Assembly (NCBI RefSeq): GCF_022668875.1
Contig: NZ_JAKGCR010000004.1
Span: 62,001-126,000, forward strand
Reading direction: 5' to 3'
Length of the DNA: 64,000 nt
DNA from: Domibacillus sp. PGB-M46
GTDB lineage: Bacteria > Bacillota > Bacilli > Bacillales > Domibacillaceae
Shown here: positions 32,218-42,378 of the stretch, in pieces
Layout of the letters: every line of letters starts with the position of its first letter
Numbering within the stretch: position 1 is the stretch's first letter
The notes under the pieces: model-generated
Told to the model about the DNA's origin: nothing
Seen by the model: only the letters and a program-made list of their open reading frames with translations
The model's database searches: none
Program-made: the position numbers and the translations under genes

Positions 32218-33357
32218 ATGACGAACATTGCTGCCCATGGAGGCCAACTTATCAACCAATACCAACCGGATTTTGACCTATCCGGCATTTCAAAAGAAGT
32301 CGAACTTGATGCGACGGCTTTAAGTGATCTTGAATTAATCGCCACGGGCGCATTCAGCCCGCTTACCGGCTTCCTTACACAAAAAGATTATGACAGCGTC
32401 GTAAAAGATATGCGCCTCGCAGACGGCACAGTTTGGAGCATTCCAATTACGCTCCCTGTACAGGATGCATCTGGATATGAAAAAGGGGACACAGTCCTGT
32501 TAAAACAAAACGGCACGGTATATGGCGTGCTCAACATTGAAGACATTTATGAGCCTGATCAAAAGCTTGAGGCACAAAACGTATACAAAACAACAGAAGA
32601 AGCCCATCCAGGCGTGAAAAAAGTATACAGCCGCGGTCCGGTTTACCTGGGCGGCCCGATTACACTTGTGAAACGCATTGAGCGCGAGCAATTCGCAGAG
32701 TTCTACTTTGATCCAGCTGAAACACGCCGTATTTTCCGTGAAAATGGCTGGAACAAAATTGTCGGTTTCCAAACACGCAACCCGGTTCACCGTGCACATG
32801 AATACATTCAAAAATCAGCGCTTGAAATTGTAGACGCGCTTCTTTTAAACCCGCTTGTTGGCGAAACAAAGTCCGATGATATTCCAGCTGATATCCGTAT
32901 GGAAAGCTATCAGGTGCTTCTTCGCGATTATTACCCGGCAGACCGTGTAAAGCTTGCTGTATTCCCGGCAGCTATGCGCTATGCGGGACCGCGCGAAGCG
33001 ATTTTCCACGCGATTGTCCGCAAAAACTATGGCTGCACACACTTTATCGTCGGCCGTGACCATGCAGGTGTTGGTGACTACTACGGCACGTATGAAGCAC
33101 AGGAGATATTCTCAAACTTCACAGCAGAAGAAATCGGCATTACGCTTCTGTTCTTTGAACACAGCTTTTTCTGCAAAAAGTGCGGAAACATGGCTTCTTC
33201 CAAAACATGCCCGCATTCAAAAGAAGATCATGTGATTCTTTCCGGTACGAAAGTGCGTGAAATGCTTCGTGCAGGAGAAATTCCACCGGCAGAATTCAGC
33301 CGTAAAGAAGTGGTAGAAGTTCTAATCCGTGGAATGAAAGAAACATCAAACGCATAA
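32218..33357 (+). CDS. sat: Sulfate adenylyltransferase (ATP sulfurylase)
   Basis: A 379-residue enzyme making APS from sulfate and ATP. The nucleotide-binding motifs [12 protein letters not shown] and [12 protein letters not shown] are present. A Cys-rich zinc site ([17 protein letters not shown]) is present as in bacterial dissimilatory-type Sat. GGAGGGACC precedes the ATG. It follows cysH directly; the cysP sulfate permease found between these genes in B. subtilis is absent. Confidence 0.96.
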   Translation: MTNIAAHGGQLINQYQPDFDLSGISKEVELDATALSDLELIATGAFSPLTGFLTQKDYDSVVKDMRLADGTVWSIPITLPVQDASGYEKGDTVLLKQNGTVYGVLNIEDIYEPDQKLEAQNVYKTTEEAHPGVKKVYSRGPVYLGGPITLVKRIEREQFAEFYFDPAETRRIFRENGWNKIVGFQTRNPVHRAHEYIQKSALEIVDALLLNPLVGETKSDDIPADIRMESYQVLLRDYYPADRVKLAVFPAAMRYAGPREAIFHAIVRKNYGCTHFIVGRDHAGVGDYYGTYEAQEIFSNFTAEEIGITLLFFEHSFFCKKCGNMASSKTCPHSKEDHVILSGTKVREMLRAGEIPPAEFSRKEVVEVLIRGMKETSNA

Positions 33358-33371
33358 GGGAGAGAAGAAAC

Positions 33372-33968
33372 ATGACGAACAACAATATCGTCTGGCATGA
33401 ACAGTCACTAACAAAAGAAGAACGTCGCAAGAAAAACGGACACCACAGCGCGGTACTATGGTTTACCGGGCTGTCCGGTTCCGGCAAGTCAACGGTCGCA
33501 AATGCTGCGGCCCGCCGCTTGTTTGATCTTGGCGTAAGCACGTATGTATTAGACGGCGACAATGTGCGCCATGGCTTAAATAAAGACCTTGGTTTCTCAG
33601 ATGAAGCACGTAAAGAAAATATCCGCCGTATTGGGGAAGTATCTAAACTGTTTGTAGATGCAGGCCAGCTTGTATTCACAGCTTTTATTTCTCCATTCCG
33701 TGAAGATCGTGATACCGTTCGCGCACTTCTTGAAAACGACGAGTTTATTGAAGTATTCGTTGAGTGCCCGATTGAAAAATGTGAGCAGCGCGATCCAAAA
33801 GGCTTGTATAAAAAAGCAAGAGCAGGCGAAATTCCTGAGTTTACTGGTATTTCATCTCCGTATGAAGCACCGGAAAAACCGGAGCTTGTGTTAAATACGG
33901 ATCAATATTCCGTTGAAGAGTGCGTGGACCAGCTTGTTGAGTACTTAAAGAAAAACAACTGGCTGTAA
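33372..33968 (+). CDS. cysC: Adenylyl-sulfate kinase
   Basis: A 198-residue kinase that phosphorylates APS to PAPS. P-loop GLSGSGKST, then [18 protein letters not shown] and [13 protein letters not shown] are diagnostic. [18 protein letters not shown] is the conserved lid region. It starts 14 bp after sat. After its stop a stem-loop GCCTGA/TCAGGC (33977-34001) without a T run separates it from sumT and may affect mRNA stability. Confidence 0.96.
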   Translation: MTNNNIVWHEQSLTKEERRKKNGHHSAVLWFTGLSGSGKSTVANAAARRLFDLGVSTYVLDGDNVRHGLNKDLGFSDEARKENIRRIGEVSKLFVDAGQLVFTAFISPFREDRDTVRALLENDEFIEVFVECPIEKCEQRDPKGLYKKARAGEIPEFTGISSPYEAPEKPELVLNTDQYSVEECVDQLVEYLKKNNWL

Positions 33969-34054
33969 AGAAGCACCTTGCCTGAGTTTTTCATTCAGGC
34001 TATGATAAAAAGCATCAGATAGAGAGAAATGCATGATGAACGGGAGGTGGCACG

Positions 34055-34828
34055 ATGGGCAAAATATGGCTTGTCGGTGCAGGTCCGGGGGATCCGGATT
34101 TAATTACGGTAAAAGGGTTACGGGCAATACAGGAGGCGGATGTGATTTTATATGACCGCTTAATCAGCATGGAGCTTCTTGACCATGCCAAAGAAGGAGC
34201 CGAGCTTCTTTTTTGCGGAAAGCTGCCAGACCGTCATTTCGTCCAGCAGGAAAACATTAACGAGCTTCTCGTTGAGCATGCCAAGCAGGGCAAGCAGGTC
34301 GTCCGGCTAAAAGGCGGCGATCCATACGTATTTGGCCGTGGCGGCGAGGAAGCGGCGTTTGCTGTACAAAACGGCGTGGACTTTGAAGTGATTCCAGGTA
34401 TCACATCTGGTATCGCAGCGCCTGCGTATGCCGGTATTCCTGTAACCCACCGTGATTACGGCGCATCTTTTGCCATCGTAACCGGCCACCGCAAAGAAGG
34501 CGCAGATGAAGAAACAAAATGGGCGTCTCTTGCAAAAGGAATTGACACGATTGCCATTTATATGGGTGTCAAAAACCTTCCTTATATTCAGGAAAAATTA
34601 ATTCGCTACGGAAAATCTCCCGAAACACCGGCCGCTCTAATTCATTGGGGAACAACGGAAAAGCAGCAGACGGTAACAGGCACACTCGAAAACATTTATA
34701 ATGTTGCACAAGAAGAAGGGATTACCAATCCAAGCATGATCATCATTGGTGAAGTGGTGAAAATGCGAGGAGAATTGCAATGGTTTAAAGAAAATGCGAT
34801 AAAGGTACAGGGGGGTGCAAAAGGATGA
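34055..34828 (+). CDS. sumT: Uroporphyrinogen-III C-methyltransferase
   Basis: A 257-residue SAM-dependent methyltransferase making precorrin-2, the first step of siroheme synthesis. Hallmarks: VGAGPGDPDLITVKG, VRLKGGDPYVFGRGGEEA, VIPGITSGIAAPAYAGIPVTHRD and the C-terminal NPSMIIIGEVV. The AGGTGG-preceded ATG and the 4-base overlap with sirB show tight coupling. It supplies the siroheme needed by sulfite reductase (not in this window). Confidence 0.95.
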   Translation: MGKIWLVGAGPGDPDLITVKGLRAIQEADVILYDRLISMELLDHAKEGAELLFCGKLPDRHFVQQENINELLVEHAKQGKQVVRLKGGDPYVFGRGGEEAAFAVQNGVDFEVIPGITSGIAAPAYAGIPVTHRDYGASFAIVTGHRKEGADEETKWASLAKGIDTIAIYMGVKNLPYIQEKLIRYGKSPETPAALIHWGTTEKQQTVTGTLENIYNVAQEEGITNPSMIIIGEVVKMRGELQWFKENAIKVQGGAKG

Positions 34829-35574
34829 AAGCAGTTCTTTACATTTGCCATGGAACACGCATAAAAGAAGGCGCCAAGCAGGCGGCAGATTTTATACGTG
34901 AAACCATGCCGCTTGTTGACATGCCCATCCAGGAGATTTGCTACCTTGAGCTGTCTGCCCCTTCCATTGAAGAAGGACTTCGCACCTGTGTAGAAAGAGG
35001 AGCAACGGATATCACTGCGATTCCGTTTCTCCTCCTGACAGCAGGCCATGCAAAAGAAGACATTCCAGAAGAGCTTGCAAAAGCAGCCAAGCTTTTTCCT
35101 GACGCTGTAATTCGTTACGGACGCCCGCTGGGTGTACAGGAACAAATTATCGATGTGCTCATCGACCGGATGAAAGAAGCCGCGCCGATTTCAGCGGATG
35201 CGTCGGTTCTGCTTGTAGGACGGGGAAGCAGTGATCCGGCAACAAAGGAAGACTTCGGCCACATTCTCGATCTTTTTCAATCTAAAACCAAGTTAACTGA
35301 TGTGACTATTGGATATATGGCAGCTTGTGAACCTTCTTTTGAAGACGCTCTTCGCCAGGCGGTAGACAGGGAGCCTCATCAGCTGTTTATCGTCCCTTAC
35401 CTGCTTTTTACCGGTATATTGACGAAAACGATGGAACGAGCTGTGAAAAAACTGAATTCAGCGAGCGAGATTCATCTTTGCCGCCATCTCGGGTATGACC
35501 CGGTTATTGGCCGTATTTTAGCACAGCGCGTAGCAGAAGCTGCCCAATCGGAGCCTGTATGTTTCCCATCATGA
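34825..35574 (+). CDS. sirB: Sirohydrochlorin chelatase (ferrochelatase)
   Basis: A 249-residue CbiX/SirB chelatase with two half-domains. The first carries LYICHGTRIKEG and AIPFLLLTAGHAKEDIP (catalytic His residues), the second VLLVGRGSSDPAT and FIVPYLLFTGILTKTME. It inserts iron into sirohydrochlorin. The start overlaps sumT by 4 bases and the end overlaps sirC by 16 bases. A family alternative would be cobaltochelatase, but the sulfate operon context favours iron. Confidence 0.93.
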   Translation: MKAVLYICHGTRIKEGAKQAADFIRETMPLVDMPIQEICYLELSAPSIEEGLRTCVERGATDITAIPFLLLTAGHAKEDIPEELAKAAKLFPDAVIRYGRPLGVQEQIIDVLIDRMKEAAPISADASVLLVGRGSSDPATKEDFGHILDLFQSKTKLTDVTIGYMAACEPSFEDALRQAVDREPHQLFIVPYLLFTGILTKTMERAVKKLNSASEIHLCRHLGYDPVIGRILAQRVAEAAQSEPVCFPS

Positions 35575-36179
35575 TTGACTTGATCGGACAAAAGGTTGTC
35601 ATTGCAGGCGGCGGTCCGATCGCTTTTCACAAAACCGAGAATTTACTCCGGTTTGGTATACGGCCGCACATTGTCAGCCCCGATTTTCACCCGTCTATTG
35701 AACAATTGGCTCTTGAAGGAAAAGCAGTGCTTCATCGTAAGAAAGTCGAGTGGAGCGATCTTGAGGATGCCTTTTTAATTATGCTTGTCACAGACGACAA
35801 GCAGGCAAATGCCAAAATGGCTGAGCTTGCTGTCCATCATGGAAAACTCGTTGTCCATGCAGAGCATAATGATCTTGGCAATGCACAGATTCCTGCTGTC
35901 ATGATGCGCGGAAAGCTTATGATCAGTGTGTCTACAAGCGGCGCAAGCCCATCTCTCTCCACCCAAATCCGTAATCACCTGGAAGAAGAATTTGACGAGC
36001 GTTATGAAGCGTATGTAGATTTTTTGTATGAGGTCCGCCAGTATATTAAACGGCATATTCCTGAACGCCCTGAACGGCGAAAGTGGCTGAAAAGGGCAGC
36101 AGAGAATGATTATTTGGAATATCCAGAGAAAAGAAAACAATACATGGCGGATCTCAAAGAGGAGTATCCCGCCCTGTAG
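35559..36179 (+). CDS. sirC: Precorrin-2 dehydrogenase
   Basis: A 206-residue NAD-dependent dehydrogenase (CysG N-domain/Met8 fold) making sirohydrochlorin. The Rossmann motif VVIAGGGPIAFHKTENLL and the SVSTSGASPSLSTQIRNHLE segment are typical. The ATG at 35559 aligns with the N-terminus of B. subtilis YlnF (MLPLHISLENRTVIIAGGG), so I prefer it to the ATG at 35571. It overlaps sirB by 16 bp. Third siroheme gene of the operon. Confidence 0.93.
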   Translation: MFPIMIDLIGQKVVIAGGGPIAFHKTENLLRFGIRPHIVSPDFHPSIEQLALEGKAVLHRKKVEWSDLEDAFLIMLVTDDKQANAKMAELAVHHGKLVVHAEHNDLGNAQIPAVMMRGKLMISVSTSGASPSLSTQIRNHLEEEFDERYEAYVDFLYEVRQYIKRHIPERPERRKWLKRAAENDYLEYPEKRKQYMADLKEEYPAL

Positions 36180-36196
36180 ACTACAGGAGGAACGGA

Positions 36197-37081
36197 ATGG
36201 AACGTTTTATCATCTTTGCACTCGTCGGGCTTGCTGCCCAGCTTGTGGACGGGGCCCTTGGAATGGGCTACGGCCTGACATCAACAACGCTGCTTTTATC
36301 TGCGGGAATTGCTCCGGCGGTTGCCTCGGCTTCTGTTCACATGGCAGAGGTCGTGACAACGGCAGCATCGGGCATTAGTCACCGGAAATTTGGAAATGTT
36401 GATAAAGCCATGCTGAAAAAACTCATTATCCCTGGCTCTATTGGTGCGTTTGCCGGTGCAACTTTTCTAAGCAATCTGACGGGAGAATATGTACGTCTTT
36501 ACGTTTCTACGTTCCTGCTTTGTCTCGGGCTGTTTATACTAGGCCGTTTCCTTTTATTAAAGAATGCACAAAAGCAAGCGCCAAAAGCGCCAACGAATCG
36601 CTTTTTTATCCCTCTGGGACTTATCGGCGGTTTTTTTGACGCCAGCGGGGGCGGAGGCTGGGGACCTATTGCAACACCGGCTTTGCTTTCAAAAAAAGGC
36701 ATGGAGCCCCGAATCGCTATTGGAACAGTAGCGGCCAGTGAATTCGCTGTTGCGCTGTCCGCCACAATTGGATTCATGATTTCACTTGGCCCTGAGAAAA
36801 TCAACTGGCTGTGGGCAGGAGCGATTATGCTTGGCGGTATTATCGCAGCGCCGATTGCCGCCTTTATTGTGAAAAGCCTGCCAACACGCGTGTTAGCGGT
36901 CATTGTAAGCGGCATGCTGATTTTCACAAATTTAAATGCCATTTTTAAATATACGGATATCCCTGGTTCAGCCCAATCTGCAGTATTTATTGTGCTTATT
37001 ATGATCTGGATTCCACTAACGGTTTATATGGTTCGAAAAGAAAAGCAAATCGCCCGCAGTGAACAAAAAAGAGTATCTTAA
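36197..37081 (+). CDS. TauE/SafE-family anion permease, last gene of sulfate operon
   Basis: A 294-residue membrane protein with about eight helices in two repeats: DGALGMGYGLTSTTLLL and FFDASGGGGWGPIATPALL are the family signatures. Members export sulfite or sulfonates or import sulfate/thiosulfate. Here it closes the cysH operon, and AGGAGG is present upstream. Since the operon lacks cysP, this may be the sulfate importer, or a sulfite safety exporter. Sequence alone does not decide direction. Ends at a strong terminator. Confidence 0.87.
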   Translation: MERFIIFALVGLAAQLVDGALGMGYGLTSTTLLLSAGIAPAVASASVHMAEVVTTAASGISHRKFGNVDKAMLKKLIIPGSIGAFAGATFLSNLTGEYVRLYVSTFLLCLGLFILGRFLLLKNAQKQAPKAPTNRFFIPLGLIGGFFDASGGGGWGPIATPALLSKKGMEPRIAIGTVAASEFAVALSATIGFMISLGPEKINWLWAGAIMLGGIIAAPIAAFIVKSLPTRVLAVIVSGMLIFTNLNAIFKYTDIPGSAQSAVFIVLIMIWIPLTVYMVRKEKQIARSEQKRVS

Positions 37082-37112
37082 AAACAAGGCCTGTGACAGG
37101 CCTTGTTTTTTT
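37080..37112 (+). terminator. Terminator of the sulfate assimilation operon
   Basis: Stem AAAACAAGGCCTG / CAGGCCTTGTTTT with the run TTTTTTT. Confidence 0.92.
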
Positions 37113-37166
37113 ATAACCAAATCAGAAAAATCGGGTATACTAAAAGTAAACAAAGGAGGGAGCCAC

Positions 37167-37386
37167 ATGAAAATTCAGTTTGCTGCACTGGAGTCGTTTG
37201 TCAATGAAAAACGTCCTTCGGTGAACGCACAGCTGTATGCAGCTCAAAAAAGCGGTCCTTCTATTAAACGATCCCGCATTCGTTCTAAAGGAGAATCGGA
37301 GGCGCTTACCGCTCTTGTTTTGGCCAAAAAACAACGTGCTGTGCAGGAAGGTACTTTTGTTATTAAAGAAGCGGGGAAGATTTATT

Positions 37387-37400
<14 letters not shown>
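37167..37400 (+). CDS. Small basic hypothetical protein (77 aa), partner of nucleotidyltransferase-like gene
   Basis: A 77-residue protein starting at ATG 37167, which has a strong AAAGGAGGG site. It is Lys/Arg-rich (SGPSIKRSRIRSKGE) and ends VIKEAGKIYFDAY; no cysteines, no membrane segment. It overlaps the next gene by 14 bp. I do not recognise the family. Short basic protein followed by a nucleotidyltransferase-like protein in one overlapping unit resembles toxin-antitoxin arrangements, but no catalytic or antitoxin motif is identifiable. Confidence 0.7.
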
Positions 37401-37971
<571 letters not shown>

Positions 37972-38132
37972 AATTTCTCTTTTTTCTCATTGTTACAAGT
38001 TTACTTCTGAAATGAGAAAAAAGATATCTGACTTTCTATAATAAATATTATGTTAACTTTAAAATAAAAAAAACGAAACAAGCCTTTTATATATTCCCCC
38101 TTTTTTCCTTCCTTTCACTTCATATCCAGATT

Positions 38133-38510
38133 TTACTTATCAAACAGTTTTCGTTCGATTTTGTCCTCGTATTGCTTAAACATCGCGGAATTCGTTTTAA
38201 TTCTTCTTTTAGACAGCAGCTGATTGTAACGAAGCCTTTTTTCATTCAGCTGCTCGTTTAACGACCGTACCTGGTCTGGATCGTCACAATTGCTTACTAA
38301 CCGTTCGAGCTCGCGGATATCCTGGCGCAAATGAGCATCTTCCTGTGTAAAACCAGCATTTTTCAGCATTCTTGCAGCCATTCGCATTTCCGGCGGCAGT
38401 GATGCAAATTCATCCTTCGGCAGCGGTTTTCCAGCACCTGGCAGGCGGTCAAATGCGCCTTCCTCCATTGCTTTCTTGATCCGTTCTTCAGCAATCCGGA
38501 ATGAATCCAT
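38133..38510 (-). CDS. DUF1992/DnaJ-homologue-domain protein
   Basis: A 125-residue helical protein with the DUF1992 pattern AEERIKKAMEEGAFDRLPGAGKPLP, EMRMAARMLKNAGF and a charged C-terminus. ATG at 38510 has GGAGGAATATAC upstream; an in-frame upstream ATG would lack this site. Family function unknown although sometimes labelled DnaJ homologue subfamily C member 28-like. Monocistronic. The 160 bp between it and the nucleotidyltransferase gene hold only AT-rich sequence. Confidence 0.87.
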   Translation of the reverse strand: MDSFRIAEERIKKAMEEGAFDRLPGAGKPLPKDEFASLPPEMRMAARMLKNAGFTQEDAHLRQDIRELERLVSNCDDPDQVRSLNEQLNEKRLRYNQLLSKRRIKTNSAMFKQYEDKIERKLFDK

Positions 38511-38729
38511 GTATATTCCTCCATTTTCAATTGAGTGATCTTTATTATAGCAAGATCCGAAACAAAACACCGGAAATAAGCCCTTTTTTAACTTGGCAGT
38601 ACTTTACATACAGCGTTCTGTAAAACAGTTTTATAGACATATTTTCACGAAAGAATCTACTAAGAATTTTCATTTTGTACAAACAAAGGCGAAAACTGTT
38701 GAATTTTTTGTGACACTGTCGTGAAAATA

Positions 38730-38758
38730 TTGTTTTTTGCGGCTAATAGGATTAGCAT
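38730..38758 (+). promoter_or_regulatory. Candidate promoter of qoxABCD
   Basis: TTGTTT (38730-38735), 17 bp, TAGCAT (38753-38758), giving a leader of about 110 nt before qoxA. The rest of 38511-38729 shows no gene. Confidence 0.4.
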
Positions 38759-38811
38759 AGAGAGTGGTGAAAAGATCGTTACAACTAGGTTTATCTACTG
38801 AAAACAAGCAA

Positions 38812-38829
38812 TTGTGAAGTTGTTAACAT
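38812..38829. promoter_or_regulatory. Rex-like box in the qoxA leader
   Basis: TTGTGAA-GTTG-TTAACAT: the left half is a perfect Rex half-site, the right half matches 5 of 7 (TTCACAA). It lies about 45 bp upstream of the qoxA start, downstream of the candidate promoter. Confidence 0.5.
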
Positions 38830-38874
38830 TCTTTACGCTTTGAACTACGGAACTACATAAGAAAGGGGTACAGC

Positions 38875-39804
38875 ATGAAAAAGAAATGGTTGTTATTATC
38901 AGCGATTTTCACTATTGCTACAGTGCTTGCAGGATGCGAAAATCCGCTAATGGTACTTGATCCAAAAGGGCCGAATGCCAAAACGCTATCTGACACCATT
39001 ATTATGTCAATCATCGTGATGTGCGGTATTTTGTTTGTTGTTTACGTGTTGTATGCGTACATGCTTATCAAGTATCGGGCGTCCAGAATGGGAGAGGATT
39101 ACGAGCCTCCTCACGAACATGGGAGCACAAAACTAGAAATTATTTGGACGGTTATTCCGATCATAATTGTTGTGTTTTTGTCCGTTATCACAGTTCAATC
39201 AACAAGTAAGGTGGAAAGCAAGCCGGTTGGCTATGAAAATGAAGAGCCGCTTGTGATCTATGCAGCATCGTCTAACTGGAAATGGCATTTCAGCTATCCA
39301 GAGGAAGGCATTGAAACAGTTAACTATGTAAACCTTCCGGTAGATCGTCCAGTAGAGTTCCGTTTGTATTCATACGGACCAATCACGAGCTTCTGGATTC
39401 CACAGCTGGCTGGTCAGAAGTATGCGATGAGCGCCCACGTTACAAAGATTCATATGGCAGCAGATGTGCCGGGATCATACATGGGCCGTAACTCAAACTT
39501 CAATGGTCAAGGTTATGCTCAAATGGAATTTGAAGCACAGGCAATGACACAAGCGGATTACGACGAATGGGTAAATGACGTCAAAACAACAGCACCGAAG
39601 CTGACTGACGCTGATTACGATAAGCTGCTTGAAACAGATTTCGTAGGCCGTAAATCGTACTCATCTACTCATCTTGAGTTTAACCCGCCGCCAGAAGGAC
39701 AGCATCATGGAACACCTAATGAAGGAACACCTAACACAGAAGAAGATGGAGACAAAACAGCTCCTTCTTCAGAGCCGCACACCCATCCGAATCATACTGA
39801 GTGA
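38875..39804 (+). CDS. qoxA: Cytochrome aa3 quinol oxidase subunit II
   Basis: A 309-residue lipoprotein subunit. The signal ends in lipobox LAGC (Cys20), followed by two membrane helices (about 42-64, 90-110). The extracellular cupredoxin domain (SNWKWHFSYPEEGIETVNYVNLP...PITSFWIPQLAGQKYAMS) lacks the CuA cysteines. That absence marks a quinol rather than cytochrome c oxidase. The C-terminal tail is His/Thr/Pro-rich (HHGTPNEGTPNTEEDGD), possibly metal-binding or disordered. AAAGGGG precedes ATG. Confidence 0.95.
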   Translation: MKKKWLLLSAIFTIATVLAGCENPLMVLDPKGPNAKTLSDTIIMSIIVMCGILFVVYVLYAYMLIKYRASRMGEDYEPPHEHGSTKLEIIWTVIPIIIVVFLSVITVQSTSKVESKPVGYENEEPLVIYAASSNWKWHFSYPEEGIETVNYVNLPVDRPVEFRLYSYGPITSFWIPQLAGQKYAMSAHVTKIHMAADVPGSYMGRNSNFNGQGYAQMEFEAQAMTQADYDEWVNDVKTTAPKLTDADYDKLLETDFVGRKSYSSTHLEFNPPPEGQHHGTPNEGTPNTEEDGDKTAPSSEPHTHPNHTE

Positions 39805-39834
39805 TGGACACAACAATGAAAGGAGACACTTAAC

Positions 39835-41781
39835 ATGGAGTCGCATGAGCAACAATTTCTCATTCTTAACGAACCCATGATCGTCGGAGCGATGATCAGT
39901 ATTGTGGTCGGTGCGCTATCCCTTTTTATTGGGATAACCTACTTTAAAAAGTGGGGCTACTTATGGCGTGAATGGATCACAACGGTTGACCATAAAAAAA
40001 TCGGCGTTATGTACATCTTAGTCGCCCTTGTAATGCTATTCCGTGGAGGCGTTGACGCCCTCCTCATGCGCGGACAAACAGCGATGCCGGAAAACGGCCT
40101 GCTTGATGCGCAGCATTACAACGAAATCTTTACAACACACGGCGTTATCATGATCCTATTTATGGCGATGCCATTTATCATTGGATTAATGAACGTTGTC
40201 ACACCACTTCAAATTGGTGCGCGTGACGTAGCATTCCCGCGCCTGAACTCCGTCAGCTTCTGGCTGTTCGCGGTTGGGACAGGCTTGTTTAACATTTCAT
40301 TTATCATCGGGGGATCACCGGATGCCGGCTGGTCTGCTTACTTCCCGCTGGCGAGCTTGGAATTCAGCCCGACAGTCGGAAACAACTATTACGCAATTTC
40401 CCTGCAAATCGCAGGTCTTGGTACATTGGCAACAGGGATTAACTTCCTTGTAACGATTTTGAAAATGCGTGCACCAGGCATGACATTAATGAAGATGCCA
40501 ATGTTTACGTGGTCTATCTTGATCACAAACGTTATCATCGTGTTCGCGTTCCCTGTTTTAACAGTAGCACTTGCATTGATGACAATGGACCGTCAGTTTG
40601 GAACGAAGTTTTTCGCCATGCAGGACGGCGGAATGGACATGCTCTGGGCCAACCTATTCTGGGTTTGGGGACATCCTGAAGTATATATCGTTATCCTTCC
40701 TGCTTTCGGTATTTACAGTGAAATTATTTCAACGTTTGCTCGTAAGAACTTGTACGGCTACAAATCAATGGTTATTAGTATGGTGGCGATTTCCCTTCTT
40801 TCTTTCGTTGTTTGGGCGCACCACTTTTACACAATGGGCCACGGCGTTATGGTCAACAGCGTATTCTCCATCACAACGATGCTGATTGCCGTTCCAACCG
40901 GTGTAAAAATATTCAACTGGCTGCTTACCCTTCATAAAGGGAAAATTAGTTTTACGACACCAATGCTTTATTCGCTTGCATTTATTCCGATTTTCACAAT
41001 CGGTGGTGTTACTGGGGTTATGCTTGCGATGGCAAGTGCCGATTACCAGTACCACAACACAATGTTCCTAGTGGCGCATTTCCACTATGTATTGATTCCA
41101 GGTACGGTATTCGCCGTTATTGCCGGCTTCCATTTCTGGTTCCCGAAAGTCTTCGGTTTCCGCTTAAATGAAAAGCTTGGAAAACTTGCTTTCTGGTTTA
41201 TTACAATCAGCTTTAACGTGGCGTTCTTCCCGCTGTTCATTCTTGGACTAAACGGTATGACTCGCCGTATGTACACATATTCTGAAAGCACTGGCTACGG
41301 CCCGCTTAACATGCTTTCATTCCTTGGCGCGGTTGGCTTGGGGATCGGCTTTATCATCCTCGTGTATAACCTGTACTGGAGTATCCGTTACAGCCCGCGC
41401 GATGAAACAGGCGATCCATGGGATGCCCGCTCTCTTGAATGGGCAACACACGGTCCTGTGCCGTTCTACAACTTTGCACGCATTCCACAAGTGAACGATC
41501 TTGATGCATTCTGGTATGCGAAAAAACACAACAAACCGCTTTGGAGCGGCCCAATTGAAAAAATTCACATGCCAAACAATAGCGGCATGCCGTTCCTTAT
41601 GAGTGGCGCGTTTTTCGGTGCTGGCTTCTGCCTCGTATTCAGCTGGTGGATTCCAACCATTATTTTCACAATCTTGATCTTTGTCTTTATGGCCCTTCGT
41701 TCATTTGAACAAGATCACGGCTACTACGTTTCTGTCGAAGAAGTTGAACGGATAGAACGGGAACTTGGAGGTGAAAAATAA
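39835..41781 (+). CDS. qoxB: Cytochrome aa3 quinol oxidase subunit I
   Basis: A 648-residue heme-copper oxidase catalytic subunit with about 14 membrane helices. Ligands visible: the low-spin heme His in FTTHGVIMILFMA, CuB ligands in WGHPEVYI (with cross-linked Tyr) and WAHHFYTMG, and the heme a3/a ligands in LVAHFHYVLIPG. It reduces oxygen to water and pumps protons. It overlaps qoxC by one base. Confidence 0.97.
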   Translation: MESHEQQFLILNEPMIVGAMISIVVGALSLFIGITYFKKWGYLWREWITTVDHKKIGVMYILVALVMLFRGGVDALLMRGQTAMPENGLLDAQHYNEIFTTHGVIMILFMAMPFIIGLMNVVTPLQIGARDVAFPRLNSVSFWLFAVGTGLFNISFIIGGSPDAGWSAYFPLASLEFSPTVGNNYYAISLQIAGLGTLATGINFLVTILKMRAPGMTLMKMPMFTWSILITNVIIVFAFPVLTVALALMTMDRQFGTKFFAMQDGGMDMLWANLFWVWGHPEVYIVILPAFGIYSEIISTFARKNLYGYKSMVISMVAISLLSFVVWAHHFYTMGHGVMVNSVFSITTMLIAVPTGVKIFNWLLTLHKGKISFTTPMLYSLAFIPIFTIGGVTGVMLAMASADYQYHNTMFLVAHFHYVLIPGTVFAVIAGFHFWFPKVFGFRLNEKLGKLAFWFITISFNVAFFPLFILGLNGMTRRMYTYSESTGYGPLNMLSFLGAVGLGIGFIILVYNLYWSIRYSPRDETGDPWDARSLEWATHGPVPFYNFARIPQVNDLDAFWYAKKHNKPLWSGPIEKIHMPNNSGMPFLMSGAFFGAGFCLVFSWWIPTIIFTILIFVFMALRSFEQDHGYYVSVEEVERIERELGGEK

Positions 41782-42377
41782 TGAAAATTGATGAATCGCT
41801 GCCGCTTGAGTACAGTACAGAAGAAAACCGGCTGAAGATTCTCGGCTTCTGGATTTTCCTTGGCGCCGAGATCGCCCTTTTCTCCACGCTGTTCGCGGTT
41901 TACTTTACGCTTCATAACGGCCACGGAGATGGACCGAGCGCAGAGGAACTGTTTAAGATTACGCCGGTTATGATCGAAACCGTTTTGCTTTTAACAAGTA
42001 GTTTTACGATCGGTCTTGGTATCCATGCGATGCGTCTTGGCTTGAAAAAAGCGATGATGACTTTCTTTGTGATCACCCTTGTACTCGGCCTTGGATTCCT
42101 TGGTACGGAGATTTATGAGTTTGTAGAATATATCCATGAAGGTGCCACAATTCAAACAAGCGCCTTTACATCAAGCTTGATGACACTGCTTGGCACGCAC
42201 GGTGCGCACGTAACGTTCGGCTTTTTCTGGGGAGTAGCCATTCTTATCCAGGTAGCAAAACGCGGCTTGACACCGGAAACAGCGAACAAATCGTTTATCT
42301 TCTCGCTTTACTGGCACTTCCTAGACGTTGTCTGGATCTTTATCTTCAGCTTCGTTTATTTGAAAGGAATGATGTAA
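41781..42377 (+). CDS. qoxC: Cytochrome aa3 quinol oxidase subunit III
   Basis: A 198-residue five-helix subunit: KILGFWIFLGAEIALFSTLFAVY, IYEFVEYIHEG and FSLYWHFLDVVWIFIFSFVYL. Start ATG overlaps the qoxB TAA; GGAGG sits within the end of qoxB. Assembles with QoxA, B and D in the membrane. Confidence 0.96.
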   Translation: MKIDESLPLEYSTEENRLKILGFWIFLGAEIALFSTLFAVYFTLHNGHGDGPSAEELFKITPVMIETVLLLTSSFTIGLGIHAMRLGLKKAMMTFFVITLVLGLGFLGTEIYEFVEYIHEGATIQTSAFTSSLMTLLGTHGAHVTFGFFWGVAILIQVAKRGLTPETANKSFIFSLYWHFLDVVWIFIFSFVYLKGMM

Positions 42378-42378
42378 G

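Noticed and set aside
33296-33679. 127-codon minus-strand frame over cysC
   Set aside because: Antisense to a conserved kinase; no independent support.
36499-36942. 147-codon minus-strand frame over the TauE/SafE gene
   Set aside because: Shadow of a membrane protein gene; no ribosome site.
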